NCBI GenBank assembly: GCA_002368175.1
Contig: AP018172.1
Span: forward strand, 2,664,001 to 2,728,000
Length of the DNA: 64,000 bases
Direction of reading: 5' to 3'
Source of the DNA: Calothrix sp. NIES-2098
GTDB lineage: Bacteria; Cyanobacteriota; Cyanobacteriia; Cyanobacteriales; Nostocaceae
The translations under genes and the position numbers were made by a program. How positions within the stretch are numbered: the first letter of the stretch is position 1; every line of letters begins with the position of its first letter. The notes under the pieces are model-generated. The model ran no database searches. It had not been told where the DNA came from and worked only from the letters and a program-made list of their open reading frames with translations. Below are positions 53,101-61,702 of this stretch, one piece after another.

Positions 53101-54977
53101 CGAATTGCATCATTTAATTCGATCAAGAATTGCTGTTGTTTCTCCTTGCGCTGAAGTTTTTGCAGCGTAGCTTGTTCTTGTGCTAAAAAGCGATCGCGCT
53201 CGGCTGCAATTTGTTTGCGCTCTGTAATATCAACGGTAACGCCAGTAATCCGAATTCCTCGCCCAGTTTCATCGAGATAAACTTGTCCTTGGCTATTGAG
53301 CCAGCGCACTACACCGTCGGGAGCAATTACCCGATACTCTTGCTCGTAGGAAGATTCTCCCGCGATCGCTGTTTGTGCTGCTTGCACGATCCGTTGGCGA
53401 TCGTCTGGATGAATCACCGCAAAAAATTCTTCTGTTGTGCCTGCTTGCATACCCCAAACTGAAGGCGCGTTGGGAGAACACACTACATAATTTGTGATTA
53501 AATCCATGTCCCAGGCGACCATCTGCGCAGAAGACAAAGCAAGCTGTAAGCGTTCTTCAGTTTGTCGCAAGTTTTCTTCAATCTGCTTGCGTGCGGTAAC
53601 ATCTTGAAAGACAGCAACGGCTGCAACAATTTGATTTTGGCGATCGAGAATTGGTGCGGAATTAACATTAATAAAAATATGGCTGCCATCAGTTTGATGT
53701 AAACCCATTTCTTCATTAGCGATCGCTTCGCCTGTAAACAGCGATCGCGCTAGCGGATACTCGTAAGCTTCATACAGCCTGCCATCACGGTCAAAGGCTG
53801 CAAATGGCGTCACAGGTAGGTATTCCTCAAGCTCAAGCGACTGTTCGTAGTCGTACCTGACAATCTGTTTGGCTTGTTCGTTAGCGAGTATCAACTTACC
53901 AGATGTCGCATCGGCAATTAATACGCCGACTGGTAGCTGTCGTAAAACGGCTTCAAATCGAGTACGTTCTATTTCCAGCTCTTGCCATAATCTTTCTTTT
54001 TCTGCTTCAACCTGCTTGCGTTCTGTGATATCACGAAAATAAACTGCCAAACCTTGAGCAGATGGGTAAGCTTTCACTTCTAACCAACACTGCACAGGCT
54101 CGCCGAATTCTTCCCAAGAAACTGGCACTTGTTCTTTTACAGCTCGGTGCAATTGTTGGTAGCCGAATCCCCCTACCAGTTCAGGAAACACCTCATTCCA
54201 AACGTGCTTTCCTATCAGTTTTGCTGGCGTTTGATGGAGAATTGCCGCTGCCGCGTGATTCACGTAGACATAGCGCCATTCGCGATCGAAAGCCACAAAG
54301 GCATCTGTAATACTTTCGAGAATTGTTGTCACTTGGCGCTCAGTTTCTTGAGCAGCAAGGAGTTGGGAGTGCTGTTGCTGGGCTTTCCTCGCTTCAGTGA
54401 TGTCTCGGCTGATCACTACTACCGATATCGGCGTTCCCTCAGCATCTAATTCTGGAACCAACCGAGCTTGATAAAATCTTAGTCCCCAGGAAGTTTGAAA
54501 TTCAAATTCAATTTCTTGTGGTTGAGCTGTAGCAAATACCTGGCGTAAATGCTCTTCCCAAAATAGGTAAATTGGATCTGACATAAATTCAGACATCGAT
54601 TTACCCAAAAGAGCATCTCGCGGAAAGCCTAAAGCTTGCTCGACAATGCGGTTGACATATAAGTAACGGATGTGCGCATCAAAACGAGCGATCGCATCTG
54701 GTGCATTTTCTAGTAAAGTTTCTAACTCCTGTTTTTGATGCTGTAAAGTAGCGATTGCTTGCTGCTGCTCAATGATGCGTTCTTGTAGCGCCGTATTTTC
54801 AGATTCACTTTCTAAACTGCGGGCAATCTGTTCAATTACTTCCGAACGAGAAATTCCGCGTTTGTGAGCCTCCACATCGAGCAATCGCCACGCTGTACTG
54901 GTAAGAGATAGGCTTACTCGTTGTTTCGTTTCTGAGTCCCAATTACTAACAAACTTACCAGTGGCATCGCGTTTCAT
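50157..54977 (-). CDS. Multi-PAS/GAF hybrid histidine kinase with N-terminal ribbon-helix-helix
   Basis: 1606 residues. The N-terminus (MKRDATGKFVSNWDSETKQR, then VSLSLTSTAWRLLDVEAHKR, GISRSEVIEQIARSLE) is a CopG/Arc-like ribbon-helix-helix, unusual in a kinase. A coiled coil leads to a series of PAS domains (about 85-595), GAF (about 620-790), PAS (about 800-1055), a second GAF (about 1070-1220), HisKA with FLAVLSHELRSPLNPILGWT (about 1240), HATPase and a C-terminal receiver (LLCDVGMPEMDGYSL, about 1528). No membrane span is seen, so it is cytosolic. It is a single uninterrupted frame on the minus strand. Confidence 0.92.
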   Translation of the reverse strand: MKRDATGKFVSNWDSETKQRVSLSLTSTAWRLLDVEAHKRGISRSEVIEQIARSLESESENTALQERIIEQQQAIATLQHQKQELETLLENAPDAIARFDAHIRYLYVNRIVEQALGFPRDALLGKSMSEFMSDPIYLFWEEHLRQVFATAQPQEIEFEFQTSWGLRFYQARLVPELDAEGTPISVVVISRDITEARKAQQQHSQLLAAQETERQVTTILESITDAFVAFDREWRYVYVNHAAAAILHQTPAKLIGKHVWNEVFPELVGGFGYQQLHRAVKEQVPVSWEEFGEPVQCWLEVKAYPSAQGLAVYFRDITERKQVEAEKERLWQELEIERTRFEAVLRQLPVGVLIADATSGKLILANEQAKQIVRYDYEQSLELEEYLPVTPFAAFDRDGRLYEAYEYPLARSLFTGEAIANEEMGLHQTDGSHIFINVNSAPILDRQNQIVAAVAVFQDVTARKQIEENLRQTEERLQLALSSAQMVAWDMDLITNYVVCSPNAPSVWGMQAGTTEEFFAVIHPDDRQRIVQAAQTAIAGESSYEQEYRVIAPDGVVRWLNSQGQVYLDETGRGIRITGVTVDITERKQIAAERDRFLAQEQATLQKLQRKEKQQQFLIELNDAIRAIQDSKEIMWRVVSSTGEHLNVTRCTYGEIDSTQEYVIVDRDYCNGVMSVAGTHHMNSFGPELIAELKQGKTIVVDDVDLDPRTMGAGAAAFAAIQTKSLLCVPLVKAGRFVALFVLHHIDPRHWTEDNVELMERIAQKTWLAVERSRAEEELRESEAHLQVALKVGRMGTWNWDMQTRTLVWSEGHFTILGLQSHRCKPSYKAWANQVHPDDLAETRAKFQQAMSEKKEYHHEYRLRWADGSIHWVEARGKFTYDSQGNPKHSIGAVLDITERKQAEQEKEQLLERERIARTQAEAAQNQLATIFETSPVGLALLDAEQRFIAINEALAEINGLTRDQHLGRSIPELFGQSDPKVVAVFHEIYTTGHPFISPNFAVKVPGRRDRCPGYFNVYYLPTTNSHHQVEEVLVYVVDVTERVQLERGQRFLAEASAVLASSLDYQTTLELVAQLAVPELADWCTVHVVAENGAIEQIAVAHADRAKLEWAHKIRQKYPLNPNASHGAALTLRTGQPQLFSDIPDDLLVQTAQDLEHLEILRQVGFKSAMTVPLKSQERIFGVISFISAESGQSYDQKNLQLAEELAHRASLAIDNAQLYQLAQRDRAKAEAANRVKDEFLAVLSHELRSPLNPILGWTKMLRSKHLDATKTDQALETIERNAKLQAQLIEDLLDVSRILQGKMTLNVAPVNLAAIIEAALETVRLSAEAKNIQIQTKFNSISGNVVGDANRLQQVVWNLLSNSVKFTPLAGRVEVHLEQVGIYAQIQVKDTGIGIKSEFLPHVFEYFRQEDSTRTRKFGGLGLGLAIVRHLTELHGGTVQADSPGQNLGATFTVRLPLNVVEQELSSNHTHLETVADLKGIQILVVDDDADMRELAEFILTESGAQVTTAASAVQALTLLNQSLPDLLLCDVGMPEMDGYSLIRQIRKWAPQQGGNISAIALTAYAGEINQQQALAAGFQMHIAKPVDPEELVQAIVQLLHPIG

Positions 54978-55124
54978 TGATTTTTATCCGTATGCATACA
55001 CGGTCTTTTCTATTGAATCTGAGTTATGTCACGGTCGGGATCTTCCTTGAGAGTGAAGTTTGCTCAAGGGTGGGGAGTGTGGGGAGAAACGAACTACACT
55101 TAGCTCTCCCCTATCTTTCCCAAA

Positions 55125-56105
55125 TTAACGATTAACCGTACTCATATCAGGATAGCGATCGCCTGCGACTACACCTTTAGGGGCAATTGCTTCGAGTTGT
55201 TTTAAATCTTCTGGTGTGAGGGTAATCTCGGTGGCTGCAATGTTCTCTTCTAAGTAAGTGCGGCGTTTTGTACCCGGAATGGGTACGATATCCTCGCCTT
55301 GAGCTAAAAGCCATGCTAGAGCAAGCTGAGTCGGAGTTACGCCTTTATCATTGGCCATTGCTTTGACTTTTTCGACTAATTGCAGATTCTTGGAGAAATT
55401 CTCGCCTTGAAAGCGAGGCGAATTTCTGCGATAGTCATCCGGTGCTAGGTCATCTAAACTTGCGATCGCACCGGATAAAAAACCACGTCCAAGGGGACTG
55501 TAAGGGACAAAGCCGATACCTAACTCGCGCACGGTGGGCAAAATCTCATCTTCGGGATCGCGACTCCACAGGGAATACTCTGTTTGCAGTGCGGTAATTG
55601 GGTGAACTGCATTTGCCCGCCGAATCGTCGCTGGAGCAGCTTCTGACATTCCTAAATAGCGCACTTTGCCTTGCTGGACTAATTCTGCCATTGCACCCAC
55701 AGTGTCTTCAATGGGGACAGTAGGATCGACGCGATGCTGATAGTAGAGGTCAATGACATCGACTCCCAGACGTTTGAGCGAAGCATCACAAGCTTGACGG
55801 ACGTATTCCGGTTTACCGCTAATACCTTTCCATCCGCCATCTTCAGTGCGGACATTGCCAAACTTGGTTGCTAGCACTACGCGATCGCGACGGTCTTTAA
55901 TCGCTCTACCAACTAACTGTTCGTTAGTGAACGGCCCGTACATATCTGCGGTGTCGAGAAAGTTTAGCCCCAGTTCTAAAGCACGGTGAATAGTGGCGAT
56001 CGCTTCTTGTTCGTCACGTCCGCTGTAGAACTCAGACATTCCCATACAACCTAGTCCCAGTTCGGAAACTTCTAAGCCTTGTTTACCAAGTTTTCGCGTT
56101 TTCAT
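55125..56105 (-). CDS. Aldo/keto reductase
   Basis: 326 residues, AKR fold. N-terminal MKTRKLGKQGLEVSELGLGC, catalytic Asp and Tyr in LNFLDTADMYGPFTNEQLVG (about 48-67), Lys in VLATKFGN, and the His region LYYQHRVD. C-terminal NADPH-binding IPGTKRRTYLEENIAA. It reduces aldehydes or ketones with NADPH; substrate unknown. It lies 147 bases downstream of the aldehyde dehydrogenase gene on the same strand, so the two may be co-expressed in aldehyde detoxification. The gap holds a palindromic repeat. Confidence 0.93.
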   Translation of the reverse strand: MKTRKLGKQGLEVSELGLGCMGMSEFYSGRDEQEAIATIHRALELGLNFLDTADMYGPFTNEQLVGRAIKDRRDRVVLATKFGNVRTEDGGWKGISGKPEYVRQACDASLKRLGVDVIDLYYQHRVDPTVPIEDTVGAMAELVQQGKVRYLGMSEAAPATIRRANAVHPITALQTEYSLWSRDPEDEILPTVRELGIGFVPYSPLGRGFLSGAIASLDDLAPDDYRRNSPRFQGENFSKNLQLVEKVKAMANDKGVTPTQLALAWLLAQGEDIVPIPGTKRRTYLEENIAATEITLTPEDLKQLEAIAPKGVVAGDRYPDMSTVNR

Positions 56106-56158
56106 TTCATTATCTCCTGAAGCAATGAATATGATGTCCGATAAATTACCCTGAATAT

Positions 56159-56233
56159 GTCATTGCGAGTGGAACGCAGTGAAACGACGCAATCGCAGAG
56201 TTCTTGGGATTGCTTTTCTACAATCGCAATGAC
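56159..56233. mobile_element. Palindromic repeat (MITE-like) between the reductase and dehydrogenase genes
   Basis: GTCATTGCGA (56159-56168) and TCGCAATGAC (56224-56233) are perfect 10-base inverted ends of a 75-bp block. Inside, CGCAATCGCAGAG and GGGATTGC add further partial dyads. It has no ORF. It resembles the internal part of the element at 36229-36316 and is a type of dispersed palindrome common in cyanobacterial genomes. Confidence 0.6.
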
Positions 56234-56252
56234 GGTTATTTGAACGGCTCTT

Positions 56253-57764
56253 TTAAAATGGATACTTACGCGGAGTATGCTGTACAGTAATCCAATGGTC
56301 GGTAGTAAACTCTTCGATTGCCCAATTACCACCAAAGCGTCCAATACCGCTATTCTTCTCACCGCCAAAGGGAGCGTTTGGTAAGTCGTTGACTGTCTGG
56401 TCGTTAATATGCGTCATTCCAGCTTCCATTCCCAGTGCGAAGCGCAGTCCTCGCCCTTCGTCGCGGGTAAACACTGCACTCGATAAGCCATACTCGGTAT
56501 CATTGGCAACTTGCAATGCTTCCGCCTCATCGCGGACTTTAATAATTGAGGCGAGCGGCCCGAACATCTCTTCCCGCGCTACCGACATCTGATTATTTAC
56601 ATCTACAAACACGTGTGGCGGTAGCATTAGTCCTTGCGGATCGCCACCCAGTAATTGACGAGCGCCTTCCTGACGCGCTTGTTGTATGTGTTTGAGCAGC
56701 GAGTTTAACTGAGCTTCATCAACGATCGGGCCGATCTCTGTATCGGGGTCATTTGGATCGCCCAGCTTGAGATTGCGGACGCGATCGACAAAGCGATCTA
56801 CAAATTCATCATGCACTAGCTCATCGACAATTATCCGATTGATACTCATGCAGATTTGTCCTTCGTTTAAGAACTTGCCAAACACGGCTGCATTTACCGC
56901 CAGTTCTAAATCTGCGTCGTCTAACACAACTAGGGGACTGTTACCGCCGAGTTCCAGCGAAACCCGCTTCATAATCGGGCTAGTCATTGCTAGTTCCCCA
57001 ATATGTCGCCCGGCTTTGGTCGAGCCAGTAAAGGTAATTACACGAGGAATGGGATGGCTGACAAACGCATCGCCAATCTCACGGGCGGGGCCTGCAACTA
57101 TGTTGAGAACACCAGCAGGAAGTCCCGCTTCTTCAAAGATTTTGCCAAAGATGAGACCGCCAGAAATAGGAGTATTAGAGGGTGGCTTGAGGACAACGGC
57201 ATTTCCCAACGCCAACGCAGGAGCGACTGAGCGATTAGCGAGGTTGAGCGCAAAGTCCCACGGGCTGACTACACCCACCACCCCGACAGGACGGCGATAG
57301 ACTCGGCTTTCCTTACCTGGGATGTCTGAAGGAAGAATGCGCCCCTCTGCACCATAGGGAGCCGAAACGGCCTGTTCCATGACATCGCGCGCTGCTTTCC
57401 ATTCCAGCATCGCCTTTTTGCGCGGACTACCCGCTTCTTTTATTGACCAAGAAATAATTTCTTCGCGGCGAGTATCCATAATTTCCGCCGCCCGACGCAT
57501 AATTAGCGATCGCTCGCTGGGTAATGTCTGCGCCCAAGCTTTTTGAGCGTGCTGGGCTGCTTGATAGGCGTCTTCTAGGTCGCGTCGATCGGCGGCGGGA
57601 ATTTCTAGAATTACTTGTTGGCGGTATGGATCGATTGGTCGCAGTTTGTGTTCAGATCGGCCTGCAACCCAACGTCCGTCAATGAATAAGCGATCGAATC
57701 CCGTGTAGGGAGCAGGTGCATTGGCGGTAGAGTTGTTTGTCCGGCTGGGGGTCGTTGCTGTCAT
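56253..57764 (-). CDS. Aldehyde dehydrogenase
   Basis: 503 residues, ALDH superfamily. The catalytic Cys is in FLNEGQICMSINRI (about residue 300), the general base Glu in VSLELGGNSPLVVLD (about 266), and the cofactor-binding GSTKAGRHIGELA and KPPSNTP segments are present. It is closest to benzaldehyde/vanillin-type ALDHs, but the substrate cannot be set. The oxyanion Asn normally found in PWNF is Asp here (VSPWDFALN, about residue 165). The gene is on the minus strand, upstream of the aldo/keto reductase. Confidence 0.93.
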   Translation of the reverse strand: MTATTPSRTNNSTANAPAPYTGFDRLFIDGRWVAGRSEHKLRPIDPYRQQVILEIPAADRRDLEDAYQAAQHAQKAWAQTLPSERSLIMRRAAEIMDTRREEIISWSIKEAGSPRKKAMLEWKAARDVMEQAVSAPYGAEGRILPSDIPGKESRVYRRPVGVVGVVSPWDFALNLANRSVAPALALGNAVVLKPPSNTPISGGLIFGKIFEEAGLPAGVLNIVAGPAREIGDAFVSHPIPRVITFTGSTKAGRHIGELAMTSPIMKRVSLELGGNSPLVVLDDADLELAVNAAVFGKFLNEGQICMSINRIIVDELVHDEFVDRFVDRVRNLKLGDPNDPDTEIGPIVDEAQLNSLLKHIQQARQEGARQLLGGDPQGLMLPPHVFVDVNNQMSVAREEMFGPLASIIKVRDEAEALQVANDTEYGLSSAVFTRDEGRGLRFALGMEAGMTHINDQTVNDLPNAPFGGEKNSGIGRFGGNWAIEEFTTDHWITVQHTPRKYPF

Positions 57765-57938
57765 TAAAAAAGCCTCCCGATCGGTTTGAGTTCTGGTTAT
57801 GTACTCAATCAGACGTATTTCTGCGAAAGCTGATAAGTCATCGTCTGTTATAACTGCGATCGCAACAGTGTTTCATCTTCCCTATGGGTCAGGAAAATTA
57901 ATGTCTTAACTACGACAGCTAACTGCTAGGCTCCACTT

Positions 57939-58655
57939 CTAGGGGAAGGCTTTGCTCCCCTGCTCCCCGCCCTCTTCCCCTCTGCCTCTTCGGTGACGAC
58001 ACAAGCGAATTTTTGTACCGTTCATCTCAATGATTCCTTCTTGAGAGAGTTTATAGAACGCGCGCGAGAGTGTTTCGGGAATTGTGCCTAAAAGTGCAGC
58101 TAGTTGTCCTTTCGGTAAATCGAGTTCAACTACATCAGTATTACCATTGCGATCGCTCAACATTAATAAGTAGTTTGTCAAGCGTTCTGGAACTTCCTGA
58201 AACGAAAGAGTATCAACTAAATGAGTTAATCTGCGCAGGTGTCGGGCAAAGGTTGATAACATAGCTAACGCTAGTGAGGGGTGTTGTTGCAGAACCATCA
58301 AAAATGCTGCCCTGGGAATAAACACCACCTCAGAATTTTCTAGTGCGGCTGCTGAAGCGGGGAACTTTCCACCATCGAAGGTTGGTACTTCTGCGAAATA
58401 TTCTTCTGCGCCAAAGATATGCAAAATTTGTTCTTTACCAGCATTTGCTAGTTTAAAAACTTTAATTCTGCCAGATTTGACAATAAAAAACCCTGTGCTT
58501 TCATCTCCTTCCCAAAAAAGCGTTTCCCCTTTTTGATAAGTTTGGGGAATCGCAATATTGGCTAGTGCTTGCAATTGTTCGTCTAAAACACCTTGAAAAA
58601 TCGGTGTCTTTTGTAAAAACTGTTTAACTTCTAAGATACGTTCGCTAACTAACAT
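57939..58655 (-). CDS. Crp/Fnr-family transcriptional regulator
   Basis: 238 residues. The N-terminal cNMP-binding-like domain (about 20-130, KGETLFWEGDESTGFFIVKS) is followed by a dimerisation helix and a C-terminal HTH (LPKGQLAALLGTIPETLSRA). There are no Fnr-type N-terminal Cys residues, so it is unlikely to bind an Fe-S cluster; heme or NO sensing as in the DNR group is possible. The last residues (HRRGRGEEGGEQGSKAFP) derive from simple repeat. It is divergent from hcp (135-base gap) and likely regulates it through the site at 58721. Confidence 0.92.
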   Translation of the reverse strand: MLVSERILEVKQFLQKTPIFQGVLDEQLQALANIAIPQTYQKGETLFWEGDESTGFFIVKSGRIKVFKLANAGKEQILHIFGAEEYFAEVPTFDGGKFPASAAALENSEVVFIPRAAFLMVLQQHPSLALAMLSTFARHLRRLTHLVDTLSFQEVPERLTNYLLMLSDRNGNTDVVELDLPKGQLAALLGTIPETLSRAFYKLSQEGIIEMNGTKIRLCRHRRGRGEEGGEQGSKAFP

Positions 58656-58720
58656 GAGGTCATCGGTGAGAGGGGACAGAAAGAATATAACCTGTCATCT
58701 GGAAGCTGTTTCCTACTTTT

Positions 58721-58734
58721 TGACTTAGATCAAG
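58721..58734. promoter_or_regulatory. FNR/DNR-type operator upstream of hcp
   Basis: TTGACTTAGATCAA matches TTGAT-N4-ATCAA at 9 of 10 defined bases. It lies midway between the divergent Crp-like gene and hcp, centred 62 bases before the hcp ATG. If it acts as a class II activator site (about -41.5), transcription would begin near 58769, about 21 bases before the hcp start codon. Confidence 0.65.
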
Positions 58735-58789
58735 GATTTACTCCAGGGTCAAGAATAGGCTGGAAGCAAGAAGATTGGAGTAACAAATT

Positions 58790-60424
58790 ATGTTCTGTAA
58801 CCAGTGCGAACAAACAACCCGTGGAGATGTCTGTTATCAGTGGGGAGCCTGTGGTAAAAGTCCTGAAGTCGATGCTTTGCAAGATTTGCTGGTGCATTGT
58901 TTGCGGGGATTATCCCAGGTGGCTCTACAAGCAAAGTCGTTAGGAATTACCAGCCGCGATTCCGATGAATTTACCTGTGAAATGCTGTTCTCTACGCTGA
59001 CAAATGTGAATTTTGCGGCGGATGATTTTGTGACATTTATCAATCGGGCGATCGCTTTACGCGATAGTCTCAAATTAAAAATTCAGGCTACAGGTAACGC
59101 TGTTGTTGATTCTGCGATCGCTAATTTTCAACCTGCTGGCAACTTCCAACAACAAATTCAGCAAGGAAAAGACTTAGAATTTGAATTTATCAGTCAATCG
59201 GCTAAAAATGTAGATATTTTCTCTCTCAAGCTCACAGTATTATATGGTATCAAGGGTTTAGCGGCTTATGCCTTCCATGCTTTGGAACTCGGACAGCACG
59301 ATGAAGGCTTATACAGATTTGTCCATGAAGTTTTGGCGCACCTGGACGACCAAGATAAAAGTTTACAGTATTGGTTGGATTTAGCCCTACAAGTTGGGCA
59401 AATGAACCTCAAAGCAATGGAATTACTCGATGCTGGCAATACAGAAACTTTCGGTCATCCTACACCTACATTTGTGCCTTTGGGACATACCGTAGGTAAA
59501 GCAATTCTCGTTTCCGGCCACGATTTACTGGCATTGAAAGCCATTCTAGAGCAAACAGTGGGAACTGATATTAAAGTTTATACTCACGGCGAACTACTGC
59601 CAGCACATGGCTATCCCAAATTAAAGCAGATTTACCCGCATCTTTACGGTCATTACGGTACAGCGTGGCAAAATCAAACACATGAATTTGAAAGATTTCC
59701 TGGTGCGATCGCTATGACTACAAATTGTCTCATGCCTCCCCATGAATCTTACAAAGATAAGGTGTTCACACTGGGGCCAGTTGGTTATCCCGGATTGCAA
59801 AATGTCAACATTGGTGATGTTTCACCGATAATTCAGAAAGCTTTAGCGCTACCGGGATTTGTAGATGAAAAAGATGGCGGTACTGTAACTACAGGTTTTG
59901 CACGAAATGCGGTATTAAGTGTCGCTGATACTGTAATTGAAGGTGTGAAGCAAGGTCAAATCCGGCACTTCTTTTTAGTTGGTGGTTGTGATGGTGCAAA
60001 ACCGGGACGCAATTATTACAGCGAGTTAGTTGAACAAATTCCAGATGATTGTATTGTTTTAACTTTAGGCTGTGGCAAGTTCCGCTTCTTTGACAAAAAT
60101 TTGGGTAATATTGGCGGTATTCCTCGCCTGCTGGATGTAGGTCAATGTAATGATGCTTACTCAGCAATTAAGATTGCTGTAGCGTTAGCAGATGCCTTTG
60201 GTGTGGGTGTAAATCAATTGCCACTGTCTTTAGTATTGTCTTGGTACGAACAGAAAGCAATTTCCGTTCTTCTCACATTGCTGCACCTCGGTATCCAAAA
60301 TATTCGGATTGGCCCTACACTTCCCGCTTTCCTCACACCTAATGTTGTGAAATTACTATCAGAAACCTACAATCTCAAGCTGATTACTACCCCAGAGCAA
60401 GATTTAGCAGCGTGTCTTGGATAA
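58790..60424 (+). CDS. hcp: Hybrid cluster protein (hydroxylamine reductase)
   Basis: 544 residues. N-terminal [4Fe-4S] ligands are Cys 3, 6, 15 and 21 (MFCNQCEQTTRGDVCYQWGA), with C-x2-C-x8-C-x5-C spacing of the class I (anaerobe-type) Hcp. Hybrid-cluster ligands are seen in SGHDLLALK, TTNCLMPPHESY, VGGCDGAKPGR and TLGCGKFRFFD. Hcp proteins reduce hydroxylamine and, more relevantly, NO in nitrosative stress. The ATG has GGAG nine bases upstream. The divergent Crp-like regulator and the FNR-type site suggest induction by nitrogen oxides or low oxygen. Confidence 0.97.
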   Translation: MFCNQCEQTTRGDVCYQWGACGKSPEVDALQDLLVHCLRGLSQVALQAKSLGITSRDSDEFTCEMLFSTLTNVNFAADDFVTFINRAIALRDSLKLKIQATGNAVVDSAIANFQPAGNFQQQIQQGKDLEFEFISQSAKNVDIFSLKLTVLYGIKGLAAYAFHALELGQHDEGLYRFVHEVLAHLDDQDKSLQYWLDLALQVGQMNLKAMELLDAGNTETFGHPTPTFVPLGHTVGKAILVSGHDLLALKAILEQTVGTDIKVYTHGELLPAHGYPKLKQIYPHLYGHYGTAWQNQTHEFERFPGAIAMTTNCLMPPHESYKDKVFTLGPVGYPGLQNVNIGDVSPIIQKALALPGFVDEKDGGTVTTGFARNAVLSVADTVIEGVKQGQIRHFFLVGGCDGAKPGRNYYSELVEQIPDDCIVLTLGCGKFRFFDKNLGNIGGIPRLLDVGQCNDAYSAIKIAVALADAFGVGVNQLPLSLVLSWYEQKAISVLLTLLHLGIQNIRIGPTLPAFLTPNVVKLLSETYNLKLITTPEQDLAACLG

Positions 60425-60443
60425 CGTCAACTCATGTTTTATC

Positions 60444-60469
60444 GGGGTTCTACCTCTCGGCAGAACCCC
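60444..60469. terminator. Hairpin after hcp
   Basis: GGGGTTCT (60444-60451) and AGAACCCC (60462-60469) form an 8-bp stem with a 10-base loop, followed by CTTGCGTGATTTTT. It lies 19 bases after the hcp stop and 12 bases before the end of the convergent serine hydrolase gene. Confidence 0.75.
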
Positions 60470-60481
60470 CTTGCGTGATTT

Positions 60482-61702
60482 TTACTTTAAGCCTGCGATC
60501 GCACTTGCATATAAATTAAAAAACCGAGATTCTTCTAAAGGTGCATCGTGATTCCAAGTCGCAGCAACGCAGTATTGCTTACCATTTTTAGCTTTGAGCC
60601 AAGTTGTCAGATTTAAAACTCCAGATTCCGAACCACCTTTAAAGGCTACTCGTTCCCAATCTTCAGCATTAGCAACGCCAGGATTGATACTCATTAAAGG
60701 TAAATCGGCAACTTGTTCCATCACAGAACAAAGTTCTTGCGCAGTAAAAAACCACTCAATATCTAAAGCTACTGGTTTCCCGCCAAATTCGCTAGGATCG
60801 GGTAAAGGTTGTTGAGTTAGCGATTGTAAAATGGCTCTTTTTTCCTCTAAATTACTATTGCGATAGCGTTGCAGTAGCTCTTGATTCTTAGCACTTTTGA
60901 GAATAAAAAATTCGCGGGTAGTTAAGAAGGGAATGTTGCGAGGTGAAATAGATTCAAGTGCTTGCCGTCCAATAATATTTATTAAGCTATCAGTAGCAGT
61001 ATTATCACTTTGAGAAATCATTAAAGCAGATAATGTCTGCAAAGTTAAAAGCGAGCCAGCAGGCCAAGTTTGTAATGTCCCAGATGGTAGGCTTTTCCAA
61101 ATCGGTTGTAATTCAACAACATCCCGCCACGATCGCTTACCTGTAGTAATTTGAGATTTAAGAATTTGCAGAACTGCCAATTTAAAAGCCGAACCCACTG
61201 CTAGAGGCGTATTGGCATTTAATGCAGCTCGTTCTGATTTACCTTCCAAAACGAGAAAGCTGACTTTACCTGGTAATGTTTTGAATTCTGCGATCGCTTC
61301 TTCTAACGTCTTACCTTGAGCCACAGGTGGACGAAAGAATAGCATGGTAATTTTACCATTAGCATCGACAGCAATTTGGGTTGGTACATAACCACGAGCA
61401 AACACAACTATATAGTTTTTTCCTTGCTCTTGAACTTTCTGATAATCTCCTAGTCCCTGTTTTAAGCTGGAGATAATTTGTTGGATCTGGGAGATAGGTA
61501 CATGAGCTAAAAACTCAGAAGTAAACCAGTCAGCTTGTACTGGTTCAGTGGTTAATAGTCTTTCTAAAGCTGCTTTAGACATATTAGATTTTTTGGGTAA
61601 CTGTACCTGTGCAACTTGTAAGAACTTTTGCTGTTTTGGTTCTATAAAAAATTTATTTGGTAAGACTAAATTTGCTGTTAGTAATAAATTTGCTAATAAC
61701 AT
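60482..61702 (-). CDS. Class-A beta-lactamase-like serine hydrolase, exported
   Basis: 406 residues. The N-terminus (MLLANLLLTANLVLP) is hydrophobic but short, so export is likely but not certain. A small N-terminal domain (about 45-150, WFTSEFLAHVPISQIQQII) precedes the beta-lactamase-like fold, which has SAFK (SxxK, about residue 170), SQSDNTATD (SDN) and the third box KGG in VAFKGGSESGVLN. These three motifs place it with class-A beta-lactamases and related esterases, but activity against beta-lactams is not implied; cell-wall or signalling roles are equally possible. Confidence 0.85.
   Translation of the reverse strand: MLLANLLLTANLVLPNKFFIEPKQQKFLQVAQVQLPKKSNMSKAALERLLTTEPVQADWFTSEFLAHVPISQIQQIISSLKQGLGDYQKVQEQGKNYIVVFARGYVPTQIAVDANGKITMLFFRPPVAQGKTLEEAIAEFKTLPGKVSFLVLEGKSERAALNANTPLAVGSAFKLAVLQILKSQITTGKRSWRDVVELQPIWKSLPSGTLQTWPAGSLLTLQTLSALMISQSDNTATDSLINIIGRQALESISPRNIPFLTTREFFILKSAKNQELLQRYRNSNLEEKRAILQSLTQQPLPDPSEFGGKPVALDIEWFFTAQELCSVMEQVADLPLMSINPGVANAEDWERVAFKGGSESGVLNLTTWLKAKNGKQYCVAATWNHDAPLEESRFFNLYASAIAGLK

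Noticed and set aside
56102..56368. Minus-strand ORF of 88 codons
   Set aside because: It spans the palindromic repeat and overlaps the aldehyde dehydrogenase in another frame.
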